Origin: Marinobacterium mangrovicola | Lineage (GTDB): Bacteria; Pseudomonadota; Gammaproteobacteria; Pseudomonadales; Balneatricaceae | DNA: 64,000 nt | Reading direction: 5' to 3' | NCBI RefSeq assembly: GCF_004339595.1 | Contig: NZ_SMFU01000011.1 | Location: 1 to 64,000 of the forward strand | Shown: positions 34,945 through 42,088 of the stretch, in pieces | Layout: the number at the start of each line of letters is the position of its first letter | How positions within the stretch are numbered: position 1 is the first letter of the stretch | Made by a program: the position numbers and the translations under genes | Notes under the pieces: generated by a model | Database searches by the model: none | Told to the model about the DNA's origin: nothing | Seen by the model: the letters and a program-made list of their open reading frames with translations, nothing else

Positions 34945-35050
34945 TTATGGTTTTTGTTTAGTATAGGCGTATCCGAACGTGGCTGGCAGTCAAAGTCGTC
35001 CTTTCCAGTACGTTTGATCCCGCATGTAAACAGATTTGGAGCTTATCGAT

Positions 35051-35614
35051 ATGAGCGACACAACCCAGACTTTCGTTACGCTGGTCGGCAGCCTGCGTAA
35101 AGGTTCTTTCCACGCGGCGATTGCAAGCTCTCTGCCGGAGTTGGCCACCAAGGGCGTTGAGATCAAGCCGCTCGGTTCCATCGGCGATATTCCGCACTAC
35201 GATGCTGACGTTCAGGCAGAAGGTTTCCCGGCGGCGGTTCAGGCCATGGCTGATGAGATCGCCAAGGCGGATGGTCTGATCATCGTGACGCCTGAGTACA
35301 ACTACTCTGTTCCCGGCGTACTGAAAAATACCTTGGACTGGATCTCCCGCGTGTCTCCGCAGCCGCTGGCCGGCAAGCCGGTACTGATTCAGACCGCTAG
35401 CCCGGGTAATGCCGGTGGTTGCCGCGCTCAGTATCACCTGCGTCAGATCCTGGTGTTCTTCGATGCGATGGTGATGAACAAGCCGGAAGCGATGGTGCCT
35501 CAGGTTCATAACAAGGTCAGCGACGATAAGCTGGTCGACGAAGAGACCCGCTCATTCTTGGCGGCGCAGCTGGAAACCTTCAGCGCCTTCGCCACACGCA
35601 TCAATCGCGACTAA
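35051..35614 (+). CDS. NADPH-dependent FMN reductase / quinone reductase family
   Basis: 187 residues with a flavodoxin-like fold. The FMN phosphate loop GSLRKGSFH is near residues 13-21, and the family motif TPEYNYSVPGVLKNTLDW is near the middle. It resembles the ChrR/YieF/azoreductase group, which reduces quinones, azo dyes or chromate using NAD(P)H. The ATG at 35051, with GGAG about 10 bases upstream, is preferred over a TTG five codons earlier. Probably under the divergent IclR regulator. Confidence 0.9.
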   Translation: MSDTTQTFVTLVGSLRKGSFHAAIASSLPELATKGVEIKPLGSIGDIPHYDADVQAEGFPAAVQAMADEIAKADGLIIVTPEYNYSVPGVLKNTLDWISRVSPQPLAGKPVLIQTASPGNAGGCRAQYHLRQILVFFDAMVMNKPEAMVPQVHNKVSDDKLVDEETRSFLAAQLETFSAFATRINRD

Positions 35615-35626
35615 TACCCGACGTCT

Positions 35627-35659
35627 CTGCCTGCTGGCGACCGTTTAACCGGCAGGCAG
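35627..35659 (+). promoter_or_regulatory. Hairpin just after the FMN reductase gene
   Basis: Eleven-bp stem CTGCCTGCTGG/CCGGCAGGCAG (one G-T pair) with an 11-base loop, 12 bases past the stop. It lacks a T run and is followed within 20 bases by a second, longer hairpin. Confidence 0.5.
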
Positions 35660-35675
35660 TAGGGTGATCCGCACC

Positions 35676-35741
35676 GGTGGGCTGCAGCCGTTGAATCCGA
35701 TATGAGCTTATCGGTGTTGTTGCAGCCCGCCTCCTTTATTT
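35676..35741 (+). terminator. Long two-part hairpin, probable terminator of the FMN reductase gene
   Basis: Outer stem GGTGGGCTGCA/TGCAGCCCGCC (35676-35686/35721-35731, one G-T pair) encloses an inner stem CCGATA/TATCGG. TCCTTTATTTG follows. Together with the preceding hairpin it makes an unusually strong double structure for a single-gene end. Confidence 0.6.
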
Positions 35742-35989
35742 GTCTGTTTCCAGAATATTGCCCCGTATCGAGCCAGGCGCTTTCATGCTGGTGCTTTAGA
35801 GTATCAGGCAAGTCTGGAGGTGGAATTTGCTACCTCTCTTTTACCTCTTTTCGCTCTAATAGCGGCTCCTAAAACCGGCGTTCCAGAGCGAGCGGCGGTG
35901 ATTCCCTCACACCTTAAACGTATGCGGCGGCAGGCAGCGGCTGTGGCGTGGGTGGTGTTATTTGATCGTAGTTATTCGAGAGCAGAAAA
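35742..35989. other. Leader region of the NepI-like gene
   Basis: No gene seen. It should contain the promoter of the MFS gene at 35990. A GAGAG stretch about 10 bases before the ATG is the ribosome site. Confidence 0.4.
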
Positions 35990-37216
35990 ATGGATTCAGC
36001 TAAAAGCGACGAGACTTCCGACGTCGTGCCAGAAGGCGTTAAAGAGGCTAACTGGAGTGGCGTTTTCGCCATGTCTCTGTGTGCCTTCGTGATGATCACC
36101 GGAGAGTTTATGCCGGTGAGTTTGCTGACGCCTATGGCCGCAGGGCTCGGGGTGACAGAGGGCGCGGTTGGCCAAGGGATCTCCATGTCCGGGGTGTTTG
36201 CCGTAATCGTTGCGCTGTCGATCTCAGCGATTGCCGGAAAACTGGACCGTAAAACGGTGCTGGTCGCGCTCACCGGGGTGATGTTGTTGTCCGGTGTATT
36301 GATCGCGCTGGCGCCTAACTACTTGGTGTATATGATCGGTCGGGCGCTGGTCGGCGTTGCCCTCGGCGGTTTCTGGTCCATGTCTGCATCGGCGGCGATG
36401 CGCATGGTGCCGATGGAGAAAGTCCCCAAGGCACTGGCGATCTTTAATGGTGGTAATGCACTGGCGATGGTAATTGCGGCACCGCTGGGCAGCTTTCTGG
36501 GATCGTTGATCAGTTGGCGTGGTGGTTTTCTGTTTCTGGTGCCGGTGGCGCTGATCGCGCTGGTCTGGCAGTGGATAACTCTGCCTTCCATGCCTGGCGG
36601 TAGCGAGGGGCGCAAGCTGCACCATATCTTCCGTCCGTTAAGACGCAGCCTGATCGCTGTGGGTTTCAGTGCCACCGCGCTGCTGTTTATGGGCCAGTTT
36701 ACGCTCTACACCTATATCCGCCCGTTCCTGGAAGGGGAAACCGGGGTTAGCGAGCAGCTGCTGACGCTGATTCTGCTGATGATCGGCGTGGCTGGATTTA
36801 TTGGTACCTCGCTGATCAGTCATGCACTCAAGGGCAACGTCTACCGCGCGCTGATGACGATGCCGGCGATCCTGGCGATCTGCGGCCTGCTGCTGGTTCA
36901 GTTCGGCGATCAGCTGGCTGTGGTGTTGGGCGTGCTGTTTGTCTGGGGCTTTGTCGCCACCTCTGCGCCGGTGGGATGGTGGACCTGGCTGTCGCAGTCT
37001 ATGCCAGATGATGCGGAAGCGGGCGGTGGTCTGATGGTTGCGATTATCCAGCTGTCGATCGGGCTCGGCTCCACCCTGGGTGGAGTGCTGTTTGACTACT
37101 CAGGGTTTGAAAGCGCGTTCTCGGTGAGTGCGGTGCTGTTGCTTTGTTCTGGCGGGATGGCGCTGCTCTGTATGGGCATCAGCCGTCGTGTTGTGCAGCC
37201 GCAGGTTGCATCCTGA
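35990..37216 (+). CDS. MFS transporter, NepI-like (purine nucleoside efflux family)
   Basis: 408 residues with about 12 membrane segments. It follows E. coli NepI closely in key places: NWSGVFAMSLC at the first helix, EFMPVSLLTPMAAGLGVTEG, the GRALVGVALGGFWSMSASAA motif with RMVP, KALAIFNGGNALAMVIAAP, and the LPVGW-like SAPVGWWTW in the second half. NepI exports purine ribonucleosides such as inosine and 6-mercaptopurine analogues. The substrate here is assumed from family only. It has its own leader and ends facing lrgB. Confidence 0.85.
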   Translation: MDSAKSDETSDVVPEGVKEANWSGVFAMSLCAFVMITGEFMPVSLLTPMAAGLGVTEGAVGQGISMSGVFAVIVALSISAIAGKLDRKTVLVALTGVMLLSGVLIALAPNYLVYMIGRALVGVALGGFWSMSASAAMRMVPMEKVPKALAIFNGGNALAMVIAAPLGSFLGSLISWRGGFLFLVPVALIALVWQWITLPSMPGGSEGRKLHHIFRPLRRSLIAVGFSATALLFMGQFTLYTYIRPFLEGETGVSEQLLTLILLMIGVAGFIGTSLISHALKGNVYRALMTMPAILAICGLLLVQFGDQLAVVLGVLFVWGFVATSAPVGWWTWLSQSMPDDAEAGGGLMVAIIQLSIGLGSTLGGVLFDYSGFESAFSVSAVLLLCSGGMALLCMGISRRVVQPQVAS

Positions 37217-37271
37217 CGCTGTATCCTGAGCCGTTGATCTCCGTCCTGGCGCAGGGCCAGGGCGGAATCGC

Positions 37272-37961
37272 TTAACCCAGCACGCTGGCAAACAGCGGTG
37301 CACCGATCACCATCGCCACGCCGGTAAAGATCATCGTCAGGCTGGCTATTACCCCTTCCTCACGGCCCAGTTCACGGGCTTTTGCAGTCCCCGCACCATG
37401 AGAAGCCGCGCCGAGCGCTGCGCCCTTGGCCAGGGGAGTGCGGATCTTCGCGACCTTGAATACGGTTTCCGATACGGCCATGCCGATAATGCCAGTCATG
37501 ATCACCAGCATGGCGGTGATATCCGGTACGCCGCCAAAGGAGGAGACCGCTTCCACCGCAAAGGGCGTGGATACTGAGCGTACCATCATGCTGCTGGCCA
37601 GCTCGTCAGGCAGTGGGAACAACTGCACCAGTATCCATGATGAGAGTAGCCCCAGCATCAAACCGGTGATCACGCCCAGCGTCAGCGTAATAGGATAGCG
37701 TCGGATTACGTCACGTTCCTGATAGATCGGCACCGCAAAGGCGATGGTGGCGGGTCCCAGCATCATCACCAGAAAGTGGGTGTAGAGGTAGTAGTCATCC
37801 AGCGGGATATCCACTGCCAGCACCAGCGCGATGATAGCCAGTGGAGCGGCCAGCATCGGGGCCAGCAGGATAATACGCTTGCGCCGGTAAGCGAGCTTGG
37901 TGAGGTAATAAAATCCGAGGGTGGCAACGAGACTGAGGATCGCCAGTAGCGAATCAGACAT
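37272..37961 (-). CDS. lrgB: LrgB/CidB-family membrane protein
   Basis: 229 residues with six or seven hydrophobic segments and the LrgB marks PATIAFAVPIYQERDVIRR, LLASSMMVRS-like SSMMVRSVSTPFAVE, and GAALGAASHGAGTAKARELG near the C-terminus. LrgB works with LrgA in the inner membrane. The pair is linked to control of murein hydrolase activity in Gram-positives and to carbon overflow or glycolate transport in plants. Overlaps the lrgA end by 8 bases. Confidence 0.92.
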   Translation of the reverse strand: MSDSLLAILSLVATLGFYYLTKLAYRRKRIILLAPMLAAPLAIIALVLAVDIPLDDYYLYTHFLVMMLGPATIAFAVPIYQERDVIRRYPITLTLGVITGLMLGLLSSWILVQLFPLPDELASSMMVRSVSTPFAVEAVSSFGGVPDITAMLVIMTGIIGMAVSETVFKVAKIRTPLAKGAALGAASHGAGTAKARELGREEGVIASLTMIFTGVAMVIGAPLFASVLG

Positions 37962-38361
37962 GCACAGTGTCCAGCATCCGGCGCTCGTTCATCCGCTTTT
38001 CCAGCGTGAAGATGCGATCAACGACCCAGGCGGTGCCGGTCAGCACCACCACGGTGCCGATGATCAGCGCGCCGATCAGCATCCAGCCATCATCCCGCAG
38101 CATCGACCAGTATTTCAGGATCGAGACCACGGGCGGGATAAAAAACAGCAACAGTTCGCCGAGCAGAAAGTTGGAGCCAGAGCGCACCGCTTTTTCCGGC
38201 ACCAGCCGGGTCAGCAGCAGAACCACCAGCAGCACCATGCCGATCACGCCGGCGGGCACCGGCAGATGTTCCAGCTCAACCAGCAGGTTACAGAGCCAGA
38301 ACAGACCGCAGAAGGCGGTGATTTGCAGAACAACAGAAAAAAGCGAGCGGGTGCGTGCCAT
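37954..38361 (-). CDS. lrgA: LrgA/CidA-family membrane protein
   Basis: 135 residues from the internal ATG at 38361. An ATG 12 codons earlier (38397) is also possible, and neither has a strong ribosome site. Four membrane segments carry the CidA/LrgA pattern: QITAFCGLFWLCNLLVE, PVPAGVIGMVLLVVLLLTRL and a central LGELLLFFIPPVVSIL. It forms a holin-like membrane complex with LrgB. The LysR gene at 38513 is divergent and presumably controls the pair. Confidence 0.88.
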   Translation of the reverse strand: MARTRSLFSVVLQITAFCGLFWLCNLLVELEHLPVPAGVIGMVLLVVLLLTRLVPEKAVRSGSNFLLGELLLFFIPPVVSILKYWSMLRDDGWMLIGALIIGTVVVLTGTAWVVDRIFTLEKRMNERRMLDTVHV

Positions 38362-38429
38362 GGGTATCCGGTGATTCAGGGGCGTGTGTGGCGGCATCGG
38401 GCGATGCCTGTGTCTGAATTAAGACTAAA

Positions 38430-38472
38430 GTTTAACGATCTTGGTGTGATAGATATAATGAATGTTAAACAT
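38430..38472. promoter_or_regulatory. Inverted repeats between lrgAB and its LysR regulator
   Basis: GTTTAAC (38430-38436) is mirrored by GTTAAAC (38464-38470), and the latter is the core of a perfect 11-bp palindrome ATGTTAAACAT (38462-38472). CTAAAG and CTTTAG flank them further out. This nested symmetry in the divergent promoter region is a plausible LysR binding area. Confidence 0.4.
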
Positions 38473-38512
38473 CGAATAGATGAGCTTTAGTTATGTTAAG
38501 TGGGCTAGGTAG

Positions 38513-39397
38513 ATGGATCTGCGCGAGCTGCGTTTTCTGGTTGAGATCGTCAATTGTGGTGGCTTCGGCAAGGCGGCGGAGGTGGTTCATCTGTCCCAGC
38601 CGGCGCTCAGCAAGGCGATCCGCGGGCTCGAGGAGGAGCTGGATGAAACCCTGCTGGAACGGGGTTACCGCGGTTCAAAAGTCAGGCTGACGCCAGCGGG
38701 TGAGGTGGTGTATCGCCACGCCGTGGAGCTGCTGTCGCGAAGGGAGCAGATGCTCCATGAACTGCACGCATTGCGCGGGCTGGAAACCGGCGAGCTGAAT
38801 ATCGGCCTGTCGCCGCTGGGCAGTGCCGAGATCTTCGCGCCGATCATCGCCCGCTTTCGTGCCACCTATCCAGAGATAGAGATCCATCTACGTGAGCGCG
38901 GCGGTGTCGAGCAGGAGGATGCGCTGCGCAATGGCGAGGTAGAGCTGGCTACCAGTCTGGTGCCCACCGATGCGGACGTGGACTGGCTGCAGATCTGTGA
39001 TGATCCGATGATGCTGACGCTACCCCAGGCGCATCCGCTGGCAGAGAAGAAAGCGATCCGACTGGAGGACCTGAACGGAGTTTCGATCATCGGCTTCGAC
39101 AGCAGCTTCCAGCTCAGCAAGCTGATCGGGGATACCTGCCGCAACAAGGGCTTTGAGCCGGATATCGCCGCGGAGGTGACCCATCCCGATTTCGGCCTGG
39201 CGCTGGTGGCCGCCGGCACCGGTGTGATGCTGTTGCCGCGACTCATTGCCGAACGGCACGTCACCGAGGGCGTGGTGGTGCGGCCGTTGGAAAGCTCCTC
39301 GTTGCGCTGGTCGCTGTCACTGATTTGGCGGCGTCGGGCCAGTCTCTCCTTCGCTGCCCGGGCGATGCGGGAGATGATCCGCGAAACGCTTCTGTAA
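38513..39397 (+). CDS. LysR-family transcriptional regulator (probable lrgAB regulator)
   Basis: 294 residues. The DNA-binding domain starts DLRELRFLVEIVNCGGFGKA, followed by VHLSQPALSKAIRGLEEELD. The effector domain includes GLSPLGSAEIFAPII and a CidR-like layout. CidR of Gram-positives is a LysR protein that activates cid/lrg genes, so divergent placement from lrgAB fits that role. AGG precedes the ATG. Confidence 0.92.
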   Translation: MDLRELRFLVEIVNCGGFGKAAEVVHLSQPALSKAIRGLEEELDETLLERGYRGSKVRLTPAGEVVYRHAVELLSRREQMLHELHALRGLETGELNIGLSPLGSAEIFAPIIARFRATYPEIEIHLRERGGVEQEDALRNGEVELATSLVPTDADVDWLQICDDPMMLTLPQAHPLAEKKAIRLEDLNGVSIIGFDSSFQLSKLIGDTCRNKGFEPDIAAEVTHPDFGLALVAAGTGVMLLPRLIAERHVTEGVVVRPLESSSLRWSLSLIWRRRASLSFAARAMREMIRETLL

Positions 39398-39508
39398 CCC
39401 CTCCTGTTAAGCTGCGGTCCCGGTCTACTGGTGTACATTTTGCAAACGTGAATGAATTGCTTAATGAACGCCTACATTGGCCACATCCACCGGCAAACAG
39501 GACCGCTT

Positions 39509-40045
39509 ATGTCGCATATTCCACCATCTTCCGAAGAGGAGTTCTGGGTGATTTGGAGCCCCTCCATGGGCGTGGTCGATACGGTCACATTTGAGCGGGT
39601 AGAAAACGGCCCCGAAGGGCGTCATGCCTGGCTCGACGAGCCCTACGAGATGGTTGGGCCGATCTGTCTGGATACGTTGGAAGAGAGCGGTCGGGTGGGC
39701 TTCGCCGCCTGTCTGGTGATGTCCCGTCAGCGCTGGCAGCAGGACCAGGTGGAACTGCGTCGGGAATCCCACAGACTGAGGCGCGAGGCGCAACAACGTG
39801 AGCAGGAGGCGTTTGTCCGTTTTAACCAGCGCCGCATGGCTGAACCCAGCCCCTTTGAGCAGTACTCGGAGCGTAAGCACAGGGAGTCCCTGAGCCTGCC
39901 GTTAGAAGGTGTTCTGGACGCAGCGCAGATCAAAACCGCGTATCGCCGATTGGCGCAGAAGCATCACCCGGATGCCGGCGGCAGCCAGGAAACGTTTGTG
40001 AATATTACCGCGGCCCGTGATGAGTTGTTGAAGCGGGCATTTTAG
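39509..40045 (+). CDS. Small J-domain protein
   Basis: 178 residues from the ATG at 39509, which has AGGA 7 bases before it. Earlier in-frame starts at 39452 and 39464 lack a ribosome site. The first 85 residues (WVIWSPSMGVVDTVTFERVE and on) match nothing recognised. A charged, helix-prone Arg/Gln/Glu-rich stretch (about 88-125) follows. The C-terminal J domain (about 128-178) has AAQIKTAYRRLAQKHHPDAGG with the HPD motif needed to stimulate Hsp70 ATPase. No zinc finger or DnaJ C-terminal domain, so it is a specialised co-chaperone of unknown client. Confidence 0.82.
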   Translation: MSHIPPSSEEEFWVIWSPSMGVVDTVTFERVENGPEGRHAWLDEPYEMVGPICLDTLEESGRVGFAACLVMSRQRWQQDQVELRRESHRLRREAQQREQEAFVRFNQRRMAEPSPFEQYSERKHRESLSLPLEGVLDAAQIKTAYRRLAQKHHPDAGGSQETFVNITAARDELLKRAF

Positions 40046-40066
40046 TAGGCACGAATCCGCCGCAGA

Positions 40067-40792
40067 TCAACTGCTAAACAGACCATAGCGCCAGCCGCGG
40101 ATCGCGATGATCACCGTGGCACCGTGGCGGTCATCGAACTCCTGGGCTACATCCTCCCGGTTGAACTCCTCGAACTCCCGCGCCAGGCGCTGCATACGGC
40201 GCTGGAATGCCTGGTTGGATGACTTCGACAGCATGCCATTAAGTACGATCAGGCTTTCGTCATCGCGCTGGAAGCGAGAGTTGAAATACTCGGCGGCGAT
40301 GCGCTGCTGGAAAAACTGCTGAATCGGTCCGTTCTCGATCCAGTTGAAGTTGGCGGCTACCTTCAGCTTGATCCGGTTTCTCGGCAACAGATCGATGATC
40401 TGCAGCTTGTCGAGCCGCGCCAGTTTCTGGATGCACAGATGCTCGTCGAGCTTATGCACGCTGACGATCTGCTCCAGCGTCCAGCGATTGAGCACGCAGA
40501 CAGTGATCAGCAGCAGCGTCAGGTCGCCGGCGATCTCTCGTTCCTGCTCCACGGTCAGCTGTTCGATCCGGCCCGAGTTCTCCTCCATCTGTTTCACCAG
40601 ATCGGTGATCTCCATCCCCATTAGCTGACAAATGGCATCCAGTCGCTCCAGTGAGAGTTGGTGGGTGGAGAGCAGTCGCTTGACGCTAGCCTCCGACAAA
40701 TCCAATGCTGTCGCGACATCGGCGTAGGTTTTGCCGTTGGCTTTCAGGCAGCGTTTGAGGGTATCGATCAGCGGTTTGGTCTGGCGGGCCAT
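40067..40792 (-). CDS. HTH (Cro/CI-type) transcriptional regulator with extended C-terminal domain
   Basis: 241 residues. The N-terminal helix-turn-helix (about 8-62) has KTYADVATALDLSEASVKRL and LERLDAICQLMGMEITDLV. The C-terminal 170 residues include QKLARLDKLQIIDLLPRN followed by KLKVAANFNWIENG, which looks like a second winged-helix fold. No known effector site was recognised. Convergent with the J-domain gene and 37 bases downstream of the FUSC gene on the same strand, so it may be co-transcribed with that gene. Confidence 0.8.
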   Translation of the reverse strand: MARQTKPLIDTLKRCLKANGKTYADVATALDLSEASVKRLLSTHQLSLERLDAICQLMGMEITDLVKQMEENSGRIEQLTVEQEREIAGDLTLLLITVCVLNRWTLEQIVSVHKLDEHLCIQKLARLDKLQIIDLLPRNRIKLKVAANFNWIENGPIQQFFQQRIAAEYFNSRFQRDDESLIVLNGMLSKSSNQAFQRRMQRLAREFEEFNREDVAQEFDDRHGATVIIAIRGWRYGLFSS

Positions 40793-40829
40793 AATGTTGT
40801 CCTTGGCGGTTGTGAGTCTTCCAGTGGAA

Positions 40830-41873
40830 TCAGCCTTGCTTCAGCAGCCGGTGCAGCACCCAGCCACCGATAAAACCGATAAGGCTGCCGAGAACCGTTT
40901 CGACAAAGCGTTCCTCCATCAGCGTGCTGAGATCGGTTTGCAGCGAGGAAGCCTCGGAAAAGATCAGCGTCATCGGCGTGATAAACACCAGCGCCAGGGC
41001 ATAGTTACGTACCACCAGCGACTGTATCGCGAAGTTGAAAAGACCGATCGCAATGGCAAGTACCAGTGTCGAGGGCTGAAAGCTGAACAGCAGCCAGGCA
41101 ACACCCAGGCCCATGGCGGTGCCGACAATGCGCTGCGCCTGGCGCTGCCACATATGGCGCAGGGAGTTACCCTGCAGAATCGCGGCACAGGCGATGGTGG
41201 CCCAGTAGGGTTTGAGCAGTTCCAGTTCACTGGCGATGTAGAAGGTGAGCGCAACGAACACGGCGCTACACAGGCCGTCTGCCAGGGTGGCGATCCAGGG
41301 ATCATCGGCGCTCTGGTTGGGCGGCAGTTTGCCCGGGCCGGCGGCAGGGTTCACCGGTACCAGCAGGTGATAGACCAGCATGCCGACTATAGAGGTCAGG
41401 CTGCCCAGCCCCAGTATCAACATCCGCTCTTCCACGGTCGGCATGCCGGGCGCGTGCAGTGTCGCGGTGATCGCTACCAGCACGAAGAAGAATCGTCCCG
41501 GCAGAGCCACCTGGAGAACGCGCACCACCAGGGTCATCACCAAGGTGATCAGAAACAGAATCAGCGTGGAGCCCAGCAGGGTGTCTGAGCTGGTGGCGCT
41601 GAGAAAGTAGGAGATCTGAAAGCCGATAGCCACCATCAGCAGGGTGAACAGCCTTTTGCCAAGATTGGCTTGAGGAATGTAAATAAACACCATAGCACCC
41701 AGGCAGCCGATAACGCCGAGGCTGAAGGCGCCGTAAAACGAGCCGATCAGTGCCGGTATCATGGCGCACAGGCCGGTCATCACCGGCAGGTGCCAGGGGC
41801 GGGCATGCTGGTTGATGCGGAAAAAGTCAGTGAACATCTGCCGGGCTGCAGAAAACCGCCGTTGCTCGCTCAT
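40830..41873 (-). CDS. FUSC/YccS-like inner-membrane protein
   Basis: 347 residues with two blocks of about five hydrophobic segments. It shows the pattern of FUSC-type (fusaric acid resistance/aromatic acid exporter-like) proteins: FRINQHARPWHLPVMTGL at the start, GCLGAMVFIYIPQ, and a second half with PYWATIACAAILQGNSLRHM and RIVGTAMGLGVAWLL. The cytosolic domain of full-size members is missing, as in the shorter subgroup. Probably exports small aromatic or toxic acids (family inference). AAGG precedes the ATG. Confidence 0.82.
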   Translation of the reverse strand: MSEQRRFSAARQMFTDFFRINQHARPWHLPVMTGLCAMIPALIGSFYGAFSLGVIGCLGAMVFIYIPQANLGKRLFTLLMVAIGFQISYFLSATSSDTLLGSTLILFLITLVMTLVVRVLQVALPGRFFFVLVAITATLHAPGMPTVEERMLILGLGSLTSIVGMLVYHLLVPVNPAAGPGKLPPNQSADDPWIATLADGLCSAVFVALTFYIASELELLKPYWATIACAAILQGNSLRHMWQRQAQRIVGTAMGLGVAWLLFSFQPSTLVLAIAIGLFNFAIQSLVVRNYALALVFITPMTLIFSEASSLQTDLSTLMEERFVETVLGSLIGFIGGWVLHRLLKQG

Positions 41874-42088
41874 CGTCGCTGGCCTTATAGAGTATATGAT
41901 CAGAGTAGCAGCCGACCGCGGAACAGGGAGGTGCGTGACTGCGGCACGGGAGTTTAGCGAAGTCGGGTATTAAAATATAATACCTTTTGGCGTCTATGGC
42001 GCGACTATAAACATGGAAGTTGTATCAGGTGTGGTTCTGACCAGAATGGCAGGACGAATAACCGTACAGAAACTGGAATCTGCCGACT

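Noticed and set aside
35627-35659. Partial fourth copy of the structured repeat
   Set aside because: Only 11 bases match hairpin D. Stems A-C and the conserved linkers are absent, so chance similarity is more likely.
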